Part shown: positions 17,951 to 25,852 of the stretch, piece by piece
Layout: each line of letters opens with the position of its first letter
Numbering within the stretch: the first letter of the stretch is position 1
From: Herbaspirillum rhizosphaerae_A
GTDB taxonomy: Bacteria; Pseudomonadota; Gammaproteobacteria; Burkholderiales; Burkholderiaceae_D
NCBI RefSeq assembly: GCF_046025915.1
Contig: NZ_JAQQFR010000001.1
Coordinates: forward strand, 475,611-539,610
Length of the DNA: 64,000 bases
Reading direction: 5' to 3'
Notes under the pieces: model-generated
What the model was told of the DNA's origin: nothing
Seen by the model: only the letters and a program-made list of their open reading frames with translations
Databases searched by the model: none
Position numbers and translations under genes: made by a program

Positions 17951-17986
17951 GACCAAAATTGATGCGTATATGACGATATTTTGGTC
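17951..17986. promoter_or_regulatory. Inverted repeat in the divergent lysine-operon/binding-protein region
   Basis: GACCAAAAT (17951-17959) and ATTTTGGTC (17978-17986), perfect nine-base arms with an 18-base spacer, in the 351-base gap between divergent genes. AT-rich widely spaced dyads suit Lrp/AsnC or LysR proteins; an Lrp gene lies at 25394-25840. Assignment to a regulator is a guess. I see nothing else certain in 17867-18217. Confidence 0.5.
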
Positions 17987-18217
17987 ATTTTGTAGTGGTA
18001 AGTAATGTAAATTGACGGATATGCCAAAAAAGCATCCGCGCGTCGGGCTTCGGACGTCGTTCCCGGAGAGCGGGAATGTGCAATAAGCTGAACATCGCAT
18101 ACCGCTTAGTATTAAAATTGCCGGATGCCCCGGGCCAGAAGTCCGGGCGCTGCAACTGCCAACCAGTAAAGCAAACGGCCATCACCGTGCCACTTAAATC
18201 ATCAGGGAGAGAAGCAA

Positions 18218-19060
18218 ATGCAAAATCGTCGCCGTTTCATCACCAACGTGGCAGGCCTCGCCGCCGCCAGCTATCTGCCCGGCGCCTTCGCGCAAAGCGC
18301 GCCAGCCGGTGAAAGCACGTTTGCCCGCATCAAGCGGACCAAAGTGCTGCGCATTGGTGGTGTACGTGGTCAGGCTCCTTACTACAACAAGGATCTGGCC
18401 AGCGGCGAATGGGTCGGCTTCATGGTCGACTTCGCCAAGAACCTGGCTGCCAGCCTGAACGTCAAGCTGGAAGTGCTGGAAACCACCTGGGGCAATTCGG
18501 TGCTTGATCTGCAGACCCGCAAGATCGACGTCTTCTTCGGCCTCAACCCGACACCGGCACGCCGCGAAACCGTCGGCTTCTCCGAGCCGCTGTTCAACAA
18601 CGCGTTCACCATTGTTTCCAAGAAGGGTTTCGCACCGAAGACCTGGGAAGAGCTCAACAAGCCTGAAGTCAAGATCGGCGTCGACATCGGTTCGTCGCAC
18701 GACGCCATGATTACCCGCGTCTGCCCCAAGGCCACCATCGTGCGTCTGGAAAAAGCCGACGACGCTACCCTGGCCCTGCAAACCGGCCGCGTGGACGTAC
18801 AGGTGCTGGTCTGGCTGCTGGCCTTGAACGTGCTGAAGAAGAACCCAAGCCTGGGCACCATGATCGTGCCGATGCCGCTGGAAGCGACCTCGACCAACGT
18901 TGGTGTGCCGAAGGAAGACGACAAGGCCTGGCTGGAATACATCAACAAATGGATCGTGCAAGAACGCGCGGCCGGCAAGATCAAGGCCACCGTGCTGGAA
19001 AACCTGCAGAAGCTGTCAGGTGTGCGTCCGGAAGACGTGCCGCCGCAGATTCCGCTGTAA
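18218..19060 (+). CDS. Amino-acid ABC transporter periplasmic binding protein
   Basis: 280 residues. An N-terminal RRRF-type signal (MQNRRRFITNVAGLAAASYL) resembles a Tat leader, with cleavage near FAQS. The mature part is an SBP_bac_3 domain (polar amino acids). AGGGAGAG before the ATG is a good ribosome site. No permease or ATPase follows directly; the matching ones are probably 25853-27302, now separated by the adhesin block. A decayed copy of the 3' end of this gene lies at 23604-23655, which supports the idea that these parts were once adjacent. Confidence 0.88.
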   Translation: MQNRRRFITNVAGLAAASYLPGAFAQSAPAGESTFARIKRTKVLRIGGVRGQAPYYNKDLASGEWVGFMVDFAKNLAASLNVKLEVLETTWGNSVLDLQTRKIDVFFGLNPTPARRETVGFSEPLFNNAFTIVSKKGFAPKTWEELNKPEVKIGVDIGSSHDAMITRVCPKATIVRLEKADDATLALQTGRVDVQVLVWLLALNVLKKNPSLGTMIVPMPLEATSTNVGVPKEDDKAWLEYINKWIVQERAAGKIKATVLENLQKLSGVRPEDVPPQIPL

Positions 19061-19076
19061 TCGCCGGTTTGTCTTG

Positions 19077-19117
19077 AACGCCGCCGTTCTGGTATGTCCC
19101 GGGGCGGCGGCGTTTTT
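19077..19117 (+). terminator. Rho-independent terminator of the binding-protein gene
   Basis: Stem AACGCCGCC/GGCGGCGTT around a 20-base loop, followed by TTTTT at 19113-19117. Confidence 0.75.
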
Positions 19118-19210
19118 ACGTGGCGGGAAGGACAGTGAGTGTTGAGTAACGAGGAGGATGCTGGTCGCTATCGGCGACAGATTGCTGCCGACAGCGCCGC
19201 CACGTCAACA

Positions 19211-20260
19211 CTATTGATACGCGATCGATACTTCTACGCGGCCAGTGACGTTGCCCGGTGTGATCTTGGCGCCGGTCTGAAAGTAATTCACCGAGAATGG
19301 GAAGTTATTGGTGCCGGTTGTCTTAAATGGAGTCGGCCCCGGCTCCAGCGTGTCGAAGCTGATAGGCTGGCGCGTTGTTTCGTTGACGATTTTCAGTCCC
19401 ACACCCGACGCCCGATTTGCGCCCTGATCGGTCTTGATCACACCCGGCGCACCGGATGCATCCCGATAGGCTGATGAAAACGACACTCCGATCTGCGCTG
19501 CACCGGACTTGCCGGCGCATTGCAGAGGGATCATGAAGTGCTTGGGTGCATCGCGCGAGACGGAACCCGTGCCCGAGAAACTGTTGGCGCTCACCGCATC
19601 CAACATCACGGTCGGTACCACGGGGATATTGCAGGTAGGGGTAATGATCTGCATCGCGCCGTAGCTCAAGTAAAACGGGATCGCGTAAGTAGAATGGGTA
19701 GTATGGCTCACGTAAGTCCGAGCCACGATCCAATGTGGACGAGCCTCGATGGCCGGGCCCTCAACAGGGAGGTACCGGATAATAAACTGAAGACGTGCCT
19801 TTACCATCAAAGCTCGGGTCCGGTCATCCGGTAGCGTAAATTGGATAGCTTCGTGGCCGTCCATGGAACTGAGCATGGAGGGAGAGTCTTGGATCTCCAG
19901 CGTCAACCTGCTGTCAATTGTGAGGTTGTTGGTCCTACAGTCTTCTGTGCAGGAATCTTTGTAGGTTCGATTTCCATACCTGTAAGGAAGATTCGAAGAT
20001 GTCCACATCATGTAAGGGGAAGAGCCGCCGTAATAGCGGGCGTGACATGCCGTTCCAGGAGCAAGAGGAAAAGTCAACGTAGACTCATAGAGGACATCGC
20101 CAACCTTGGCATTGGGCGGTATGCGAAGTGGTGAAGTGGGGAAGTTCAATTCCTGAGATACGCAGGGTTCTTTAGCTTGCGCATGCGCCTCGTCAGCGCC
20201 GCCCAGCAAAATGAACAAGACGCCGACAAGGCTAAGCAGACGAACAAAATAAGCAGGCAT
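19211..20260 (-). CDS. Fimbrial tip adhesin-like protein 1 (two-domain, FimH-like layout)
   Basis: 349 residues from ATG 20260. Signal peptide to about residue 28 (AHAQA). An N-terminal domain of about 190 residues with paired cysteines (possible lectin part) is followed by a type-1 pilin domain (CNIPVVPTVMLDAV ... LQCAGKS ... GVGLKI) ending in AYQ. The penultimate aromatic is the chaperone/usher recognition mark of FimA/FimH-like subunits. AAGG eight bases before 20260 favours this ATG over 20266; longer starts add basic, non-conserved sequence. No chaperone or usher gene is in the window. One of four paralogues. Confidence 0.78.
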   Translation of the reverse strand: MPAYFVRLLSLVGVLFILLGGADEAHAQAKEPCVSQELNFPTSPLRIPPNAKVGDVLYESTLTFPLAPGTACHARYYGGSSPYMMWTSSNLPYRYGNRTYKDSCTEDCRTNNLTIDSRLTLEIQDSPSMLSSMDGHEAIQFTLPDDRTRALMVKARLQFIIRYLPVEGPAIEARPHWIVARTYVSHTTHSTYAIPFYLSYGAMQIITPTCNIPVVPTVMLDAVSANSFSGTGSVSRDAPKHFMIPLQCAGKSGAAQIGVSFSSAYRDASGAPGVIKTDQGANRASGVGLKIVNETTRQPISFDTLEPGPTPFKTTGTNNFPFSVNYFQTGAKITPGNVTGRVEVSIAYQ

Positions 20261-20376
20261 GGTCATGACCTTTTTTAAGAGTAATTGCCATCGACAACGT
20301 CGACTGTAACGGGACGCGAGCCTTCGGCCACGCAGGGAAGTCGCTATCTTAGTGAAAGCGCTCGCGAAATTCGTTA

Positions 20377-20393
20377 GGAAAACTCTCAAAATA
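20377..20393 (-). promoter_or_regulatory. Shared adhesin upstream motif, copy 1
   Basis: On the coding strand TATTTTGAGAGTTTTCC, about 117 bases before the adhesin-1 start. The identical 17-mer precedes adhesin 2 and related forms precede adhesins 3 and 4. Confidence 0.6.
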
Positions 20394-20611
20394 CGTCGTC
20401 ATGCCGTGTCGAAAAAAGCACCCTCCAGCATTTTTATTGGTATGACATCGTCAAGCTTGTTAACGCGATGGTGCTATCCGCTGTGGGAGTGCCAGCGGTT
20501 TGCAGATAGTGCGTAAGGAATTTGACATTGACGATGCTCCTATCGCTTACACCGCAGGCAGCGAAGCTGAAGAATCGGCCTGGATTTCGCCTCGCCGATT
20601 ACCTCTTTCGT

Positions 20612-20644
20612 GACCAAGGGCCGTACACAGTACGGCCCTTGGTC
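20612..20644 (-). terminator. Perfect 15-base hairpin behind adhesin 2
   Basis: GACCAAGGGCCGTAC/GTACGGCCCTTGGTC with a three-base loop, 26 bases after the adhesin-2 stop. No long T-run follows, so it may be a stability or attenuation hairpin. The remaining 20261-20611 gap shows only the shared motif. Confidence 0.65.
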
Positions 20645-20669
20645 GTCCGGTCGATGCGGTCTATTTTGG

Positions 20670-21746
20670 TTAGTTATACGTGATGGTTGCGATCATTTGA
20701 CTGTCGATCGTGCCTCCACTGACCGAGTTGGCTATCTTGATGACGGTCGCAGCATAGTTCGTGTAGGTGTAGGAATCGCCGCTTCCATATGGTATTAAGT
20801 CCACCGGATATTGCTGCTGGAATTTGACGGGCGTAGTGTTGTCCGGGGTAAGCAGCTGTACTCCTACCCCCTTTGCTGAATTAGTCCTGCTGGATAAGGT
20901 CGCGACGCCATCCATGCCGGCAACAGCCCCCGTTGCCGAGGCAAACGACAGCGTCATCCTCGTCGGCCTTCCGGTGCAAACAATGCTCAACCCAACTGGC
21001 ACGATTCTTCCTCTTGATCCAATGGGGCCGGAAAATGTGCTGGCTGGAGTGGTTCCTAGAGTGACGTATGCATGGTCTATGATGCATGTAGCACCGCTGC
21101 TGCCGCCGCCACCACCACCACCACCACCACCACCACCACCACCACCACCACCACCGCCAGACTTGGTAAAGGTGGTTGTATTCGATACCGTGAAGTTGGC
21201 GAACCTCAGCCTGTTGGTGCCTAAGTACCACGTGGTGAAATCACCGGCACGGTCAGTCGCACTGCTGGTACCTGAAAAATAGGGACTGGAGGTCTTGACG
21301 AAGATCAGCGTGGCTTGGGCGGCGTTACTTGCGTTATTGGGACTCGGGCCGTCAGGATTATTTGGATATCCGCGCACTCCATTTGCCAAACCTAGGTTCC
21401 ACAATATCGCAGATCCAATACCCGGGACGTTGGTTGGCATCACGTTATAACCGCCCACAGAGGACGAGGTCGTTCCCCAGTAATCTTGCAGCCCTGCTGA
21501 TCCCGCCCCACCAGGACAACTGACTTGCGCAATCTTGTTACCGTTAACCGGAGACGACGTCCACAGCACCGTTCCGGGTGCTTCCGAACCAGTCACTGTA
21601 ATTGTTGACGGCACTGAAAATGCATAGCTCGCTTGCGATGTCGTACCGCCGTCGTACGTGCAATTTCCCGCTTGCGTTTCTGCACCCAGTAGCAGTAAAG
21701 CACCAAAAACTGCAATTGTTTTCCCGTGTGATTTCGATTTTTTCAT
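20670..21746 (-). CDS. Fimbrial adhesin-like protein 2 with a polyglycine linker
   Basis: 358 residues. Signal peptide to about residue 26 (TQAG). N-terminal domain to about residue 195, then a run of 19 glycines (residues 197-215), then a pilin domain (TCIIDHAYVTLG ... SIVCTGR ... GVGVQLL) ending in TYN, the chaperone/usher-type terminus. The glycine run is encoded by 15 identical GGT codons flanked by GGC codons, a microsatellite, and sits exactly between the two domains, so its length can change by slippage without a frameshift. Paralogue of 19211, 22049 and 23950; no pilus assembly genes nearby. Confidence 0.78.
   Translation of the reverse strand: MKKSKSHGKTIAVFGALLLLGAETQAGNCTYDGGTTSQASYAFSVPSTITVTGSEAPGTVLWTSSPVNGNKIAQVSCPGGAGSAGLQDYWGTTSSSVGGYNVMPTNVPGIGSAILWNLGLANGVRGYPNNPDGPSPNNASNAAQATLIFVKTSSPYFSGTSSATDRAGDFTTWYLGTNRLRFANFTVSNTTTFTKSGGGGGGGGGGGGGGGGGGGSSGATCIIDHAYVTLGTTPASTFSGPIGSRGRIVPVGLSIVCTGRPTRMTLSFASATGAVAGMDGVATLSSRTNSAKGVGVQLLTPDNTTPVKFQQQYPVDLIPYGSGDSYTYTNYAATVIKIANSVSGGTIDSQMIATITYN
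21102..21158 (-). repeat. GGT trinucleotide microsatellite inside adhesin 2
   Basis: Fifteen perfect GGT units on the coding strand (plus-strand ACC at 21111-21155), extended by three and one GGC codons to 19 glycine codons. Perfect repeats of this length are prone to slipped-strand mispairing. Confidence 0.95.
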
Positions 21747-21862
21747 TTTGAGTTTTCTCTGTATGTATCGACTGTCGGCTTGGAAGATAGCGACTCACTA
21801 TCCCGTGCCGGCATTCGTATCAAGCCACAGAGTGTGACGTATTCGATCTAACTCACGATATG

Positions 21863-21879
21863 GGAAAACTCTCAAAATA
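21863..21879 (-). promoter_or_regulatory. Shared adhesin upstream motif, copy 2
   Basis: TATTTTGAGAGTTTTCC on the coding strand, identical to copy 1, about 117 bases before the adhesin-2 ATG. Confidence 0.6.
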
Positions 21880-21996
21880 TTCTACGTTTGTCTATTCATG
21901 TTTCTATTCCTTGCGCCTGGAAATGTCCTCTACTAAAGGAGCCAGAGTCAATCGAAGGATCTGACTGCGTCAGTCAAACAAGATAAATCTCAAAAG

Positions 21997-22024
21997 AAAA
22001 AGGCGCCGATGTCGGCGCCTTTTT
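21997..22024. terminator. Bidirectional rho-independent terminator behind adhesin 3
   Basis: AAAAAGGCGCCGA, two-base loop, TCGGCGCCTTTTT: perfect 13-base dyad with A- and T-runs, 25 bases after the adhesin-3 stop. Apart from this and the motif at 21863, nothing else is seen in 21747-22048. Confidence 0.88.
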
Positions 22025-22048
22025 ATTGATTGTTGATGTCCCTGATAT

Positions 22049-23146
22049 TTATTGATATGACATCGTAAATGTCGCGAGTCCGTTAGCGGTGCCGGGTTTG
22101 ATGGTGGCATCGGTTTGGATATAGCGCGCAGCAAAGACGAGCGACGTAGGGCCGGTTGCGTTCCCAGCGCTGTAAAAAACAAAGAACTGATTGGTCGTCC
22201 CGGCGAGCGAAGAATCCGGGCCAAAGCGAATTGGACCGCTGCCGTTCTTTCGCTGGATTTGAAAGCCCACGCCCGTTGCGGTCGATGAAGACGACAAGGG
22301 GAGCGTCGATGTGGTGTTGGCGCTATTTTGCGCATCAGACAAGACCATGAATACCTTGGCGGCGACGCCGGAACAATTGACGCCAATCGTAAAGTCAGGC
22401 CCCCAGCCGGAGGTCGAGCCGACGCCGCTAAAGGTTTTGCTCGGAACGGCTCCCATATTGACCGCGCCCGGCTGCGTCACTGTGCAGGTCTGTGGAACGA
22501 CGGACAACGAGGAGTTCAAAAGATTAAAGCTAACGTACTCTATCCCCTCGGCTTGACCAGTCAATAAGGTAGCGCCTATCGAGAGCCTTGGTGCGCCGCC
22601 GCCATTGGCAGTTTTGACGATTTCCAGCCTTTTCCCTAATGGAGTGAATACTCCCCAGCAGTAGCTAGAACCACCGGCGGCTGAAGTTCCGGGCTGTCTA
22701 CATGCGCCGAAGGTAAAGGTAGTAGACCCGGTTATGTTTGAAGTGTTGTTCCTGGTATTCACGATGCGGAAACCAAGGCCGGAGTTTGATCCATTTGGAT
22801 TCAGTAAAATGAAGACGCCATCTAACCCTGACGTCCCAGCTGATGTTGGAGCGATCACGTTTGTAAGGGGAGTACTAAGGGTAACCGTAGTACGACCTTG
22901 CTGACACCATGCTCCTCCGGACCGAGTCTCGGAATTTGTCGTTACTGATGCTAATACCGTTCCTATGGGGGCGTCACGAGGGGCATTAATTAAGCTGGAC
23001 GGAAAAGTAAATCCGATTTGCTGCTCTCCGCGACTAACGTCTGCCGAGCATGCAGCATGGGCGGCCTGACTGAACAGGCCAAGTAAAACCATCGCTGTCA
23101 GCCTTTTGACGAGTGCCAGAAATGGCACAGCGGTTTTCTTTGACAT
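22049..23146 (-). CDS. Fimbrial adhesin-like protein 3
   Basis: 365 residues with a signal peptide (KRLTAMVLLGLFSQAAHAA, cleavage near residue 31). N-terminal domain rich in Thr/Ser/Asn with several cysteines, then a pilin domain (TCTVTQPGAVNMGAVPSKTFSG ... GVNCSGV ... GVGFQIQ) ending in SYQ. The same layout as the other three, with clear sequence similarity in the pilin half and little in the N-terminal half, as expected if the N-terminal half carries ligand specificity. Lower GC than the flanking genes. Confidence 0.77.
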   Translation of the reverse strand: MSKKTAVPFLALVKRLTAMVLLGLFSQAAHAACSADVSRGEQQIGFTFPSSLINAPRDAPIGTVLASVTTNSETRSGGAWCQQGRTTVTLSTPLTNVIAPTSAGTSGLDGVFILLNPNGSNSGLGFRIVNTRNNTSNITGSTTFTFGACRQPGTSAAGGSSYCWGVFTPLGKRLEIVKTANGGGAPRLSIGATLLTGQAEGIEYVSFNLLNSSLSVVPQTCTVTQPGAVNMGAVPSKTFSGVGSTSGWGPDFTIGVNCSGVAAKVFMVLSDAQNSANTTSTLPLSSSSTATGVGFQIQRKNGSGPIRFGPDSSLAGTTNQFFVFYSAGNATGPTSLVFAARYIQTDATIKPGTANGLATFTMSYQ

Positions 23147-23253
23147 ATTTTTTGCTTTCGTCTTATCAGTTACCAGAATGCATCGACTGTTTTATTCTGT
23201 ACCACGGGCACATGAAGCGGTGAGTATCGATGTTTTTTGCCCACAAAAACATG

Positions 23254-23270
23254 GGAGAATTCCTAAAATC
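23254..23270 (-). promoter_or_regulatory. Shared adhesin upstream motif, copy 3 (diverged)
   Basis: Plus-strand GGGAGAATTCCTAAAAT, matching GGGAAAACTCTCAAAAT at most positions, about 108 bases before the adhesin-3 ATG. Confidence 0.45.
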
Positions 23271-23429
23271 GCAGCGGTTTTCTACGTTCTGATCAAGGTC
23301 GTCACATCAATTTTTTTTGAGAAATTGGATCGGCGAAGGAGATTAAGGTGACCGAATTCGATCAGAATTCGCCCTTAGCAAGGGCATTGATGCGATGAAA
23401 GGCACTATTTCCAATCGTTTCGAATGACT

Positions 23430-23525
23430 CGGCGATCTCATCGAGCAGTTTGTCGAACTGTTCTGGCGAGCCGGCACGTAGCTAGGCGAGGTGGTCCAAT
23501 TCGCTGCTGAAGGAGCAGGGCTGTT
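23430..23525 (-). pseudogene. Remnant of an Lrp-family gene (internal 3' part)
   Basis: Closely resembles 25457-25551 within the intact Lrp gene, same orientation, with scattered substitutions and an in-frame stop (TAG on the plus strand reading at 23483 reflects a lost codon). It is directly fused to a permease fragment. Confidence 0.75.
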
Positions 23526-23574
23526 TTCAGTTGCACGATGGATTGGCTGACCAGCGGTGACCTCATGCGTTTGA
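23526..23574 (-). pseudogene. Remnant of an amino-acid ABC permease gene
   Basis: Resembles 26824-26872 of the intact permease (the stretch encoding the region around LVSQSIMQLK), same orientation, joined without a gap to the Lrp remnant. The ATPase gene that should lie between them is missing. Confidence 0.72.
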
Positions 23575-23603
23575 CCGCCCGTTGAAGGATCAAGGGCAAT
23601 GCG

Positions 23604-23657
23604 CCGGAAAGCTTGTAGAAGCTGTCAGGTGCTCGTCTGGAGGAGTACCGCCACAGA
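23604..23657 (+). pseudogene. Remnant of the 3' end of the amino-acid binding-protein gene
   Basis: Resembles 18996-19049 of the intact gene, including the shared run AGAAGCTGTCAGGTG, with a stop introduced by CAG to TAG. A terminator hairpin follows at 23695-23720. Confidence 0.72.
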
Positions 23658-23694
23658 CTAGACGGGAAGATTCTCTCTGCTCGACCTTGAAGCA

Positions 23695-23720
23695 AAAAAG
23701 AGCCGCTGTTGGCTCTTTTT
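23695..23720. terminator. Bidirectional rho-independent terminator
   Basis: AAAAAGAGCC, six-base loop, GGCTCTTTTT. It lies after the binding-protein remnant and downstream of adhesin 4. Confidence 0.85.
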
Positions 23721-23781
23721 CATTCCTCGCCTGCCCGTTGCGATTGGCGCGAGTAATGTGCTTCCCTGCTTTGCAGAATTA

Positions 23782-23836
23782 CCGATCAATCTTGCGCGAC
23801 AAAACAATCGAGGTCGTGGTTTTGATCACGCCGCTG
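23782..23836 (-). pseudogene. Remnant of the extreme 3' end of an Lrp-family gene
   Basis: Nearly identical to 25397-25451 (run CGATCAATCTTGCGCGACAA shared exactly), same orientation. It covers the part of the gene that the remnant at 23430-23525 lacks, so the two remnants together make up one rearranged 3' end or two truncated copies. Confidence 0.8.
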
Positions 23837-23949
23837 ACTCAGCAACTGAGGGCTAGTAACTCTGCGATGGGGCAGCTATGGGCCCCTGCTAAACCGTGAC
23901 ACTGCCGAAGAAGCGCCGCGTCGAGGTTGTAAGCATGGGTGGAATGCTG

Positions 23950-24987
23950 TTAGTTGTAGTTGATGGAAAACGCAATAAATCCTCCCACGGATCCTGCTTG
24001 CGCTGTACTGCTGTATTTGAACATCGATGCAGTAAAACGCAGTACTGCACCGCGAGCGTAGTCGTTGACGGCTGGCGGCACCGGATTGTCAACATCCCAG
24101 TTGACGGGAGTTCCGGTTGCATCCTTTACTTCAATGCCGACGCCTGCCAGGGTACTGCTTTTCATTTTTCCAGCGCTGGGCCCCCCAATCTGATCTGTGG
24201 CAGGCCTCATGCTATAGGTGACGTTGCGCGGAACGTCTGTACAGCGCGTGATGCCGATGGAGAAAGGAACAGGCGCTGACCTTGCGTTGTTATTCAGATC
24301 GCTTGAGCGCACGGAACCCAGATCAACAGAGTTATTGATGAGGATGAGACGACATGTTGTCTTTGACACGGTCACGACAGCGGAAACGCTTCCCTTGCCG
24401 GTTTCAAAGCTGCCAGTTGCCCCTGGTGCGTAGTAAGAGCTTGATAACTGATTTCCACTCATGGTTCCGCCTGTCACGTTCCCGGTTCTTACCAGCTCCG
24501 CTTTCAGATTCAGCGTGCATGATCCAGGCAATGTACAGAGTCCGGGGGGAAGCGTTGCGCATCCACCGTTTTGCGGCATATATCGCCAGCAAAAGCTGTT
24601 TGTTCCGCCTGCCGGGGTTGTCACGCCACGACCAAGCAAAACTGCACCAGTATTCGTCTCGGTAAATCGGATTCCGACGCCACTGACGTTTGTCGCATAC
24701 ACGCCGCTGGCATCGGCCAGTGTATTGAGAGGGAAAAGCTGAAACACGATATCGCTAATTCGCTGCCCCGTACCTTCAGGGCCGGCTATCGTTGCCGCAC
24801 TACAGGTAAACGTAATCGATTGATTGTTGGTCGCCAATATGTCACCTCTCGCCCCGTTGTCGCTTGACCGAACCGCGCCAAAGTTAAAATTTGGTTGCGT
24901 CGCAGAACATTGCGCCCACGCGCTATGGGCCATCATCAACAGCAAGGTCGACAAAACCAGCCGGCAAAAAGACGATATTTTCATCAC
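23950..24987 (-). CDS. Fimbrial adhesin-like protein 4
   Basis: 345 residues with signal peptide (LLLMMAHSAWAQ, cleavage near residue 25). N-terminal domain opens CSATQPNFNFGAVRSSD, and the pilin domain later repeats a related phrase (TCRLILINNSVDLGSVRSSD), so both halves are Ig-like and may share ancestry. Ends NYN, the chaperone/usher-type terminus. Probably the first of the four by direction of transcription. No usher or chaperone is nearby, so assembly must use machinery encoded elsewhere, or the genes are silent. Confidence 0.77.
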   Translation of the reverse strand: MMKISSFCRLVLSTLLLMMAHSAWAQCSATQPNFNFGAVRSSDNGARGDILATNNQSITFTCSAATIAGPEGTGQRISDIVFQLFPLNTLADASGVYATNVSGVGIRFTETNTGAVLLGRGVTTPAGGTNSFCWRYMPQNGGCATLPPGLCTLPGSCTLNLKAELVRTGNVTGGTMSGNQLSSSYYAPGATGSFETGKGSVSAVVTVSKTTCRLILINNSVDLGSVRSSDLNNNARSAPVPFSIGITRCTDVPRNVTYSMRPATDQIGGPSAGKMKSSTLAGVGIEVKDATGTPVNWDVDNPVPPAVNDYARGAVLRFTASMFKYSSTAQAGSVGGFIAFSINYN

Positions 24988-25097
24988 TTCATTCTCACTT
25001 TTTCTGTACGACCTTTAGCCACAGGCACTCGGTCTAGTGACAGGTGTGTGGAGAGAGGGAAGGGGGGAGTATGAAGACAGTAAAGGCAGAGCTATAT

Positions 25098-25115
25098 AGG
25101 AAAATTCTCAAACAC
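25098..25115 (-). promoter_or_regulatory. Shared adhesin upstream motif, copy 4 (diverged)
   Basis: Plus-strand AGGAAAATTCTCAAACAC, about 111 bases before the adhesin-4 ATG. A further partial echo (GGAGAATTTTTAGGATGA) lies at 25230-25247. Nothing else is supported in 24988-25393. Confidence 0.45.
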
Positions 25116-25393
25116 CTGCCGGCTTCGTGCAATTGGATAGGCACCAAGATAATCGGGGCAACGATTCCTCAAATATATGCGATGGCTGGAGAGCGATTCG
25201 GAAGTCACTTTCGCGTGCCTCTGAACATGGAGAATTTTTAGGATGATTCTCGCAGCGGATCTGGTCGCGTTAGGAATTGGAAAGTGATAACGCTCTCCTG
25301 CCTTTGACAAATCGGATCAAAAGGCATCAGACCAAATGGGATTGCTGCCGCTACCTGAACCGTAACGAGTAATAACAGCGCGAGATAGGTGGC

Positions 25394-25840
25394 TCAGCGA
25401 TCAATCTTGCGCGACAACACAATCGAGGTCGTGGTCTTGATCACGCCGTCAATCTCGCCGATCTCATCGAGCAGTTTGTCGAGTTGTTCCGCCGAGCCGG
25501 CGCGTAGCCAGGCGACGTAGTCGAACTCGCCGCTGACGGAGCAGAGCTGTTCAATCTCGGGGATGCGCTTGAAGCGTTTGAGGACGTCGCGTGCGGTCTT
25601 GGCTTCGACCGTGATGCCGACGTAGGCGTGCAGGCCGCTATCCAATACTTCCTGGCCGAGCTTGACGGTATAGCCGGCGATGACGCCGTTTTTTTCCAGC
25701 CGCGCCAGCCGCGCGACGACCGTGGTGCGCGCCACGCCAAGCTTGCGCGCCAGGTTGGCGACACTCTCCCGCGCCGATTGCTGCAACAGCGAGATCAGTT
25801 TGCGGTCGGTGTCGTCGAGCAGATCGAGGCGGGCGGTCAT
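25394..25840 (-). CDS. Lrp/AsnC family transcriptional regulator
   Basis: 148 residues. N-terminal HTH (residues about 8-50, LDDTDRKLISLLQQSARESVANLARKLGVARTTV) and a C-terminal RAM ligand domain. It is the last gene of the permease-ATPase-Lrp operon, 13 bases after the ATPase gene, so it is likely a local amino-acid sensor for this transporter and possibly for the lysine operon at 14059-17866. Parts of this gene are duplicated as remnants at 23430 and 23782. Confidence 0.92.
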   Translation of the reverse strand: MTARLDLLDDTDRKLISLLQQSARESVANLARKLGVARTTVVARLARLEKNGVIAGYTVKLGQEVLDSGLHAYVGITVEAKTARDVLKRFKRIPEIEQLCSVSGEFDYVAWLRAGSAEQLDKLLDEIGEIDGVIKTTTSIVLSRKIDR

Positions 25841-25852
25841 GGGGTGTGTTGC

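Noticed and set aside
21102..21158. Regular short repeats resembling a CRISPR array
   Set aside because: It is a pure trinucleotide repeat in coding frame, with no spacers.
25071..25241. Possible 56-residue plus-strand gene preceded by a strong GGGGGGAG site
   Set aside because: It runs through the shared adhesin upstream motif and has no recognisable domain, so I treat the purine run as coincidence; it is the best candidate for a missed small gene here.
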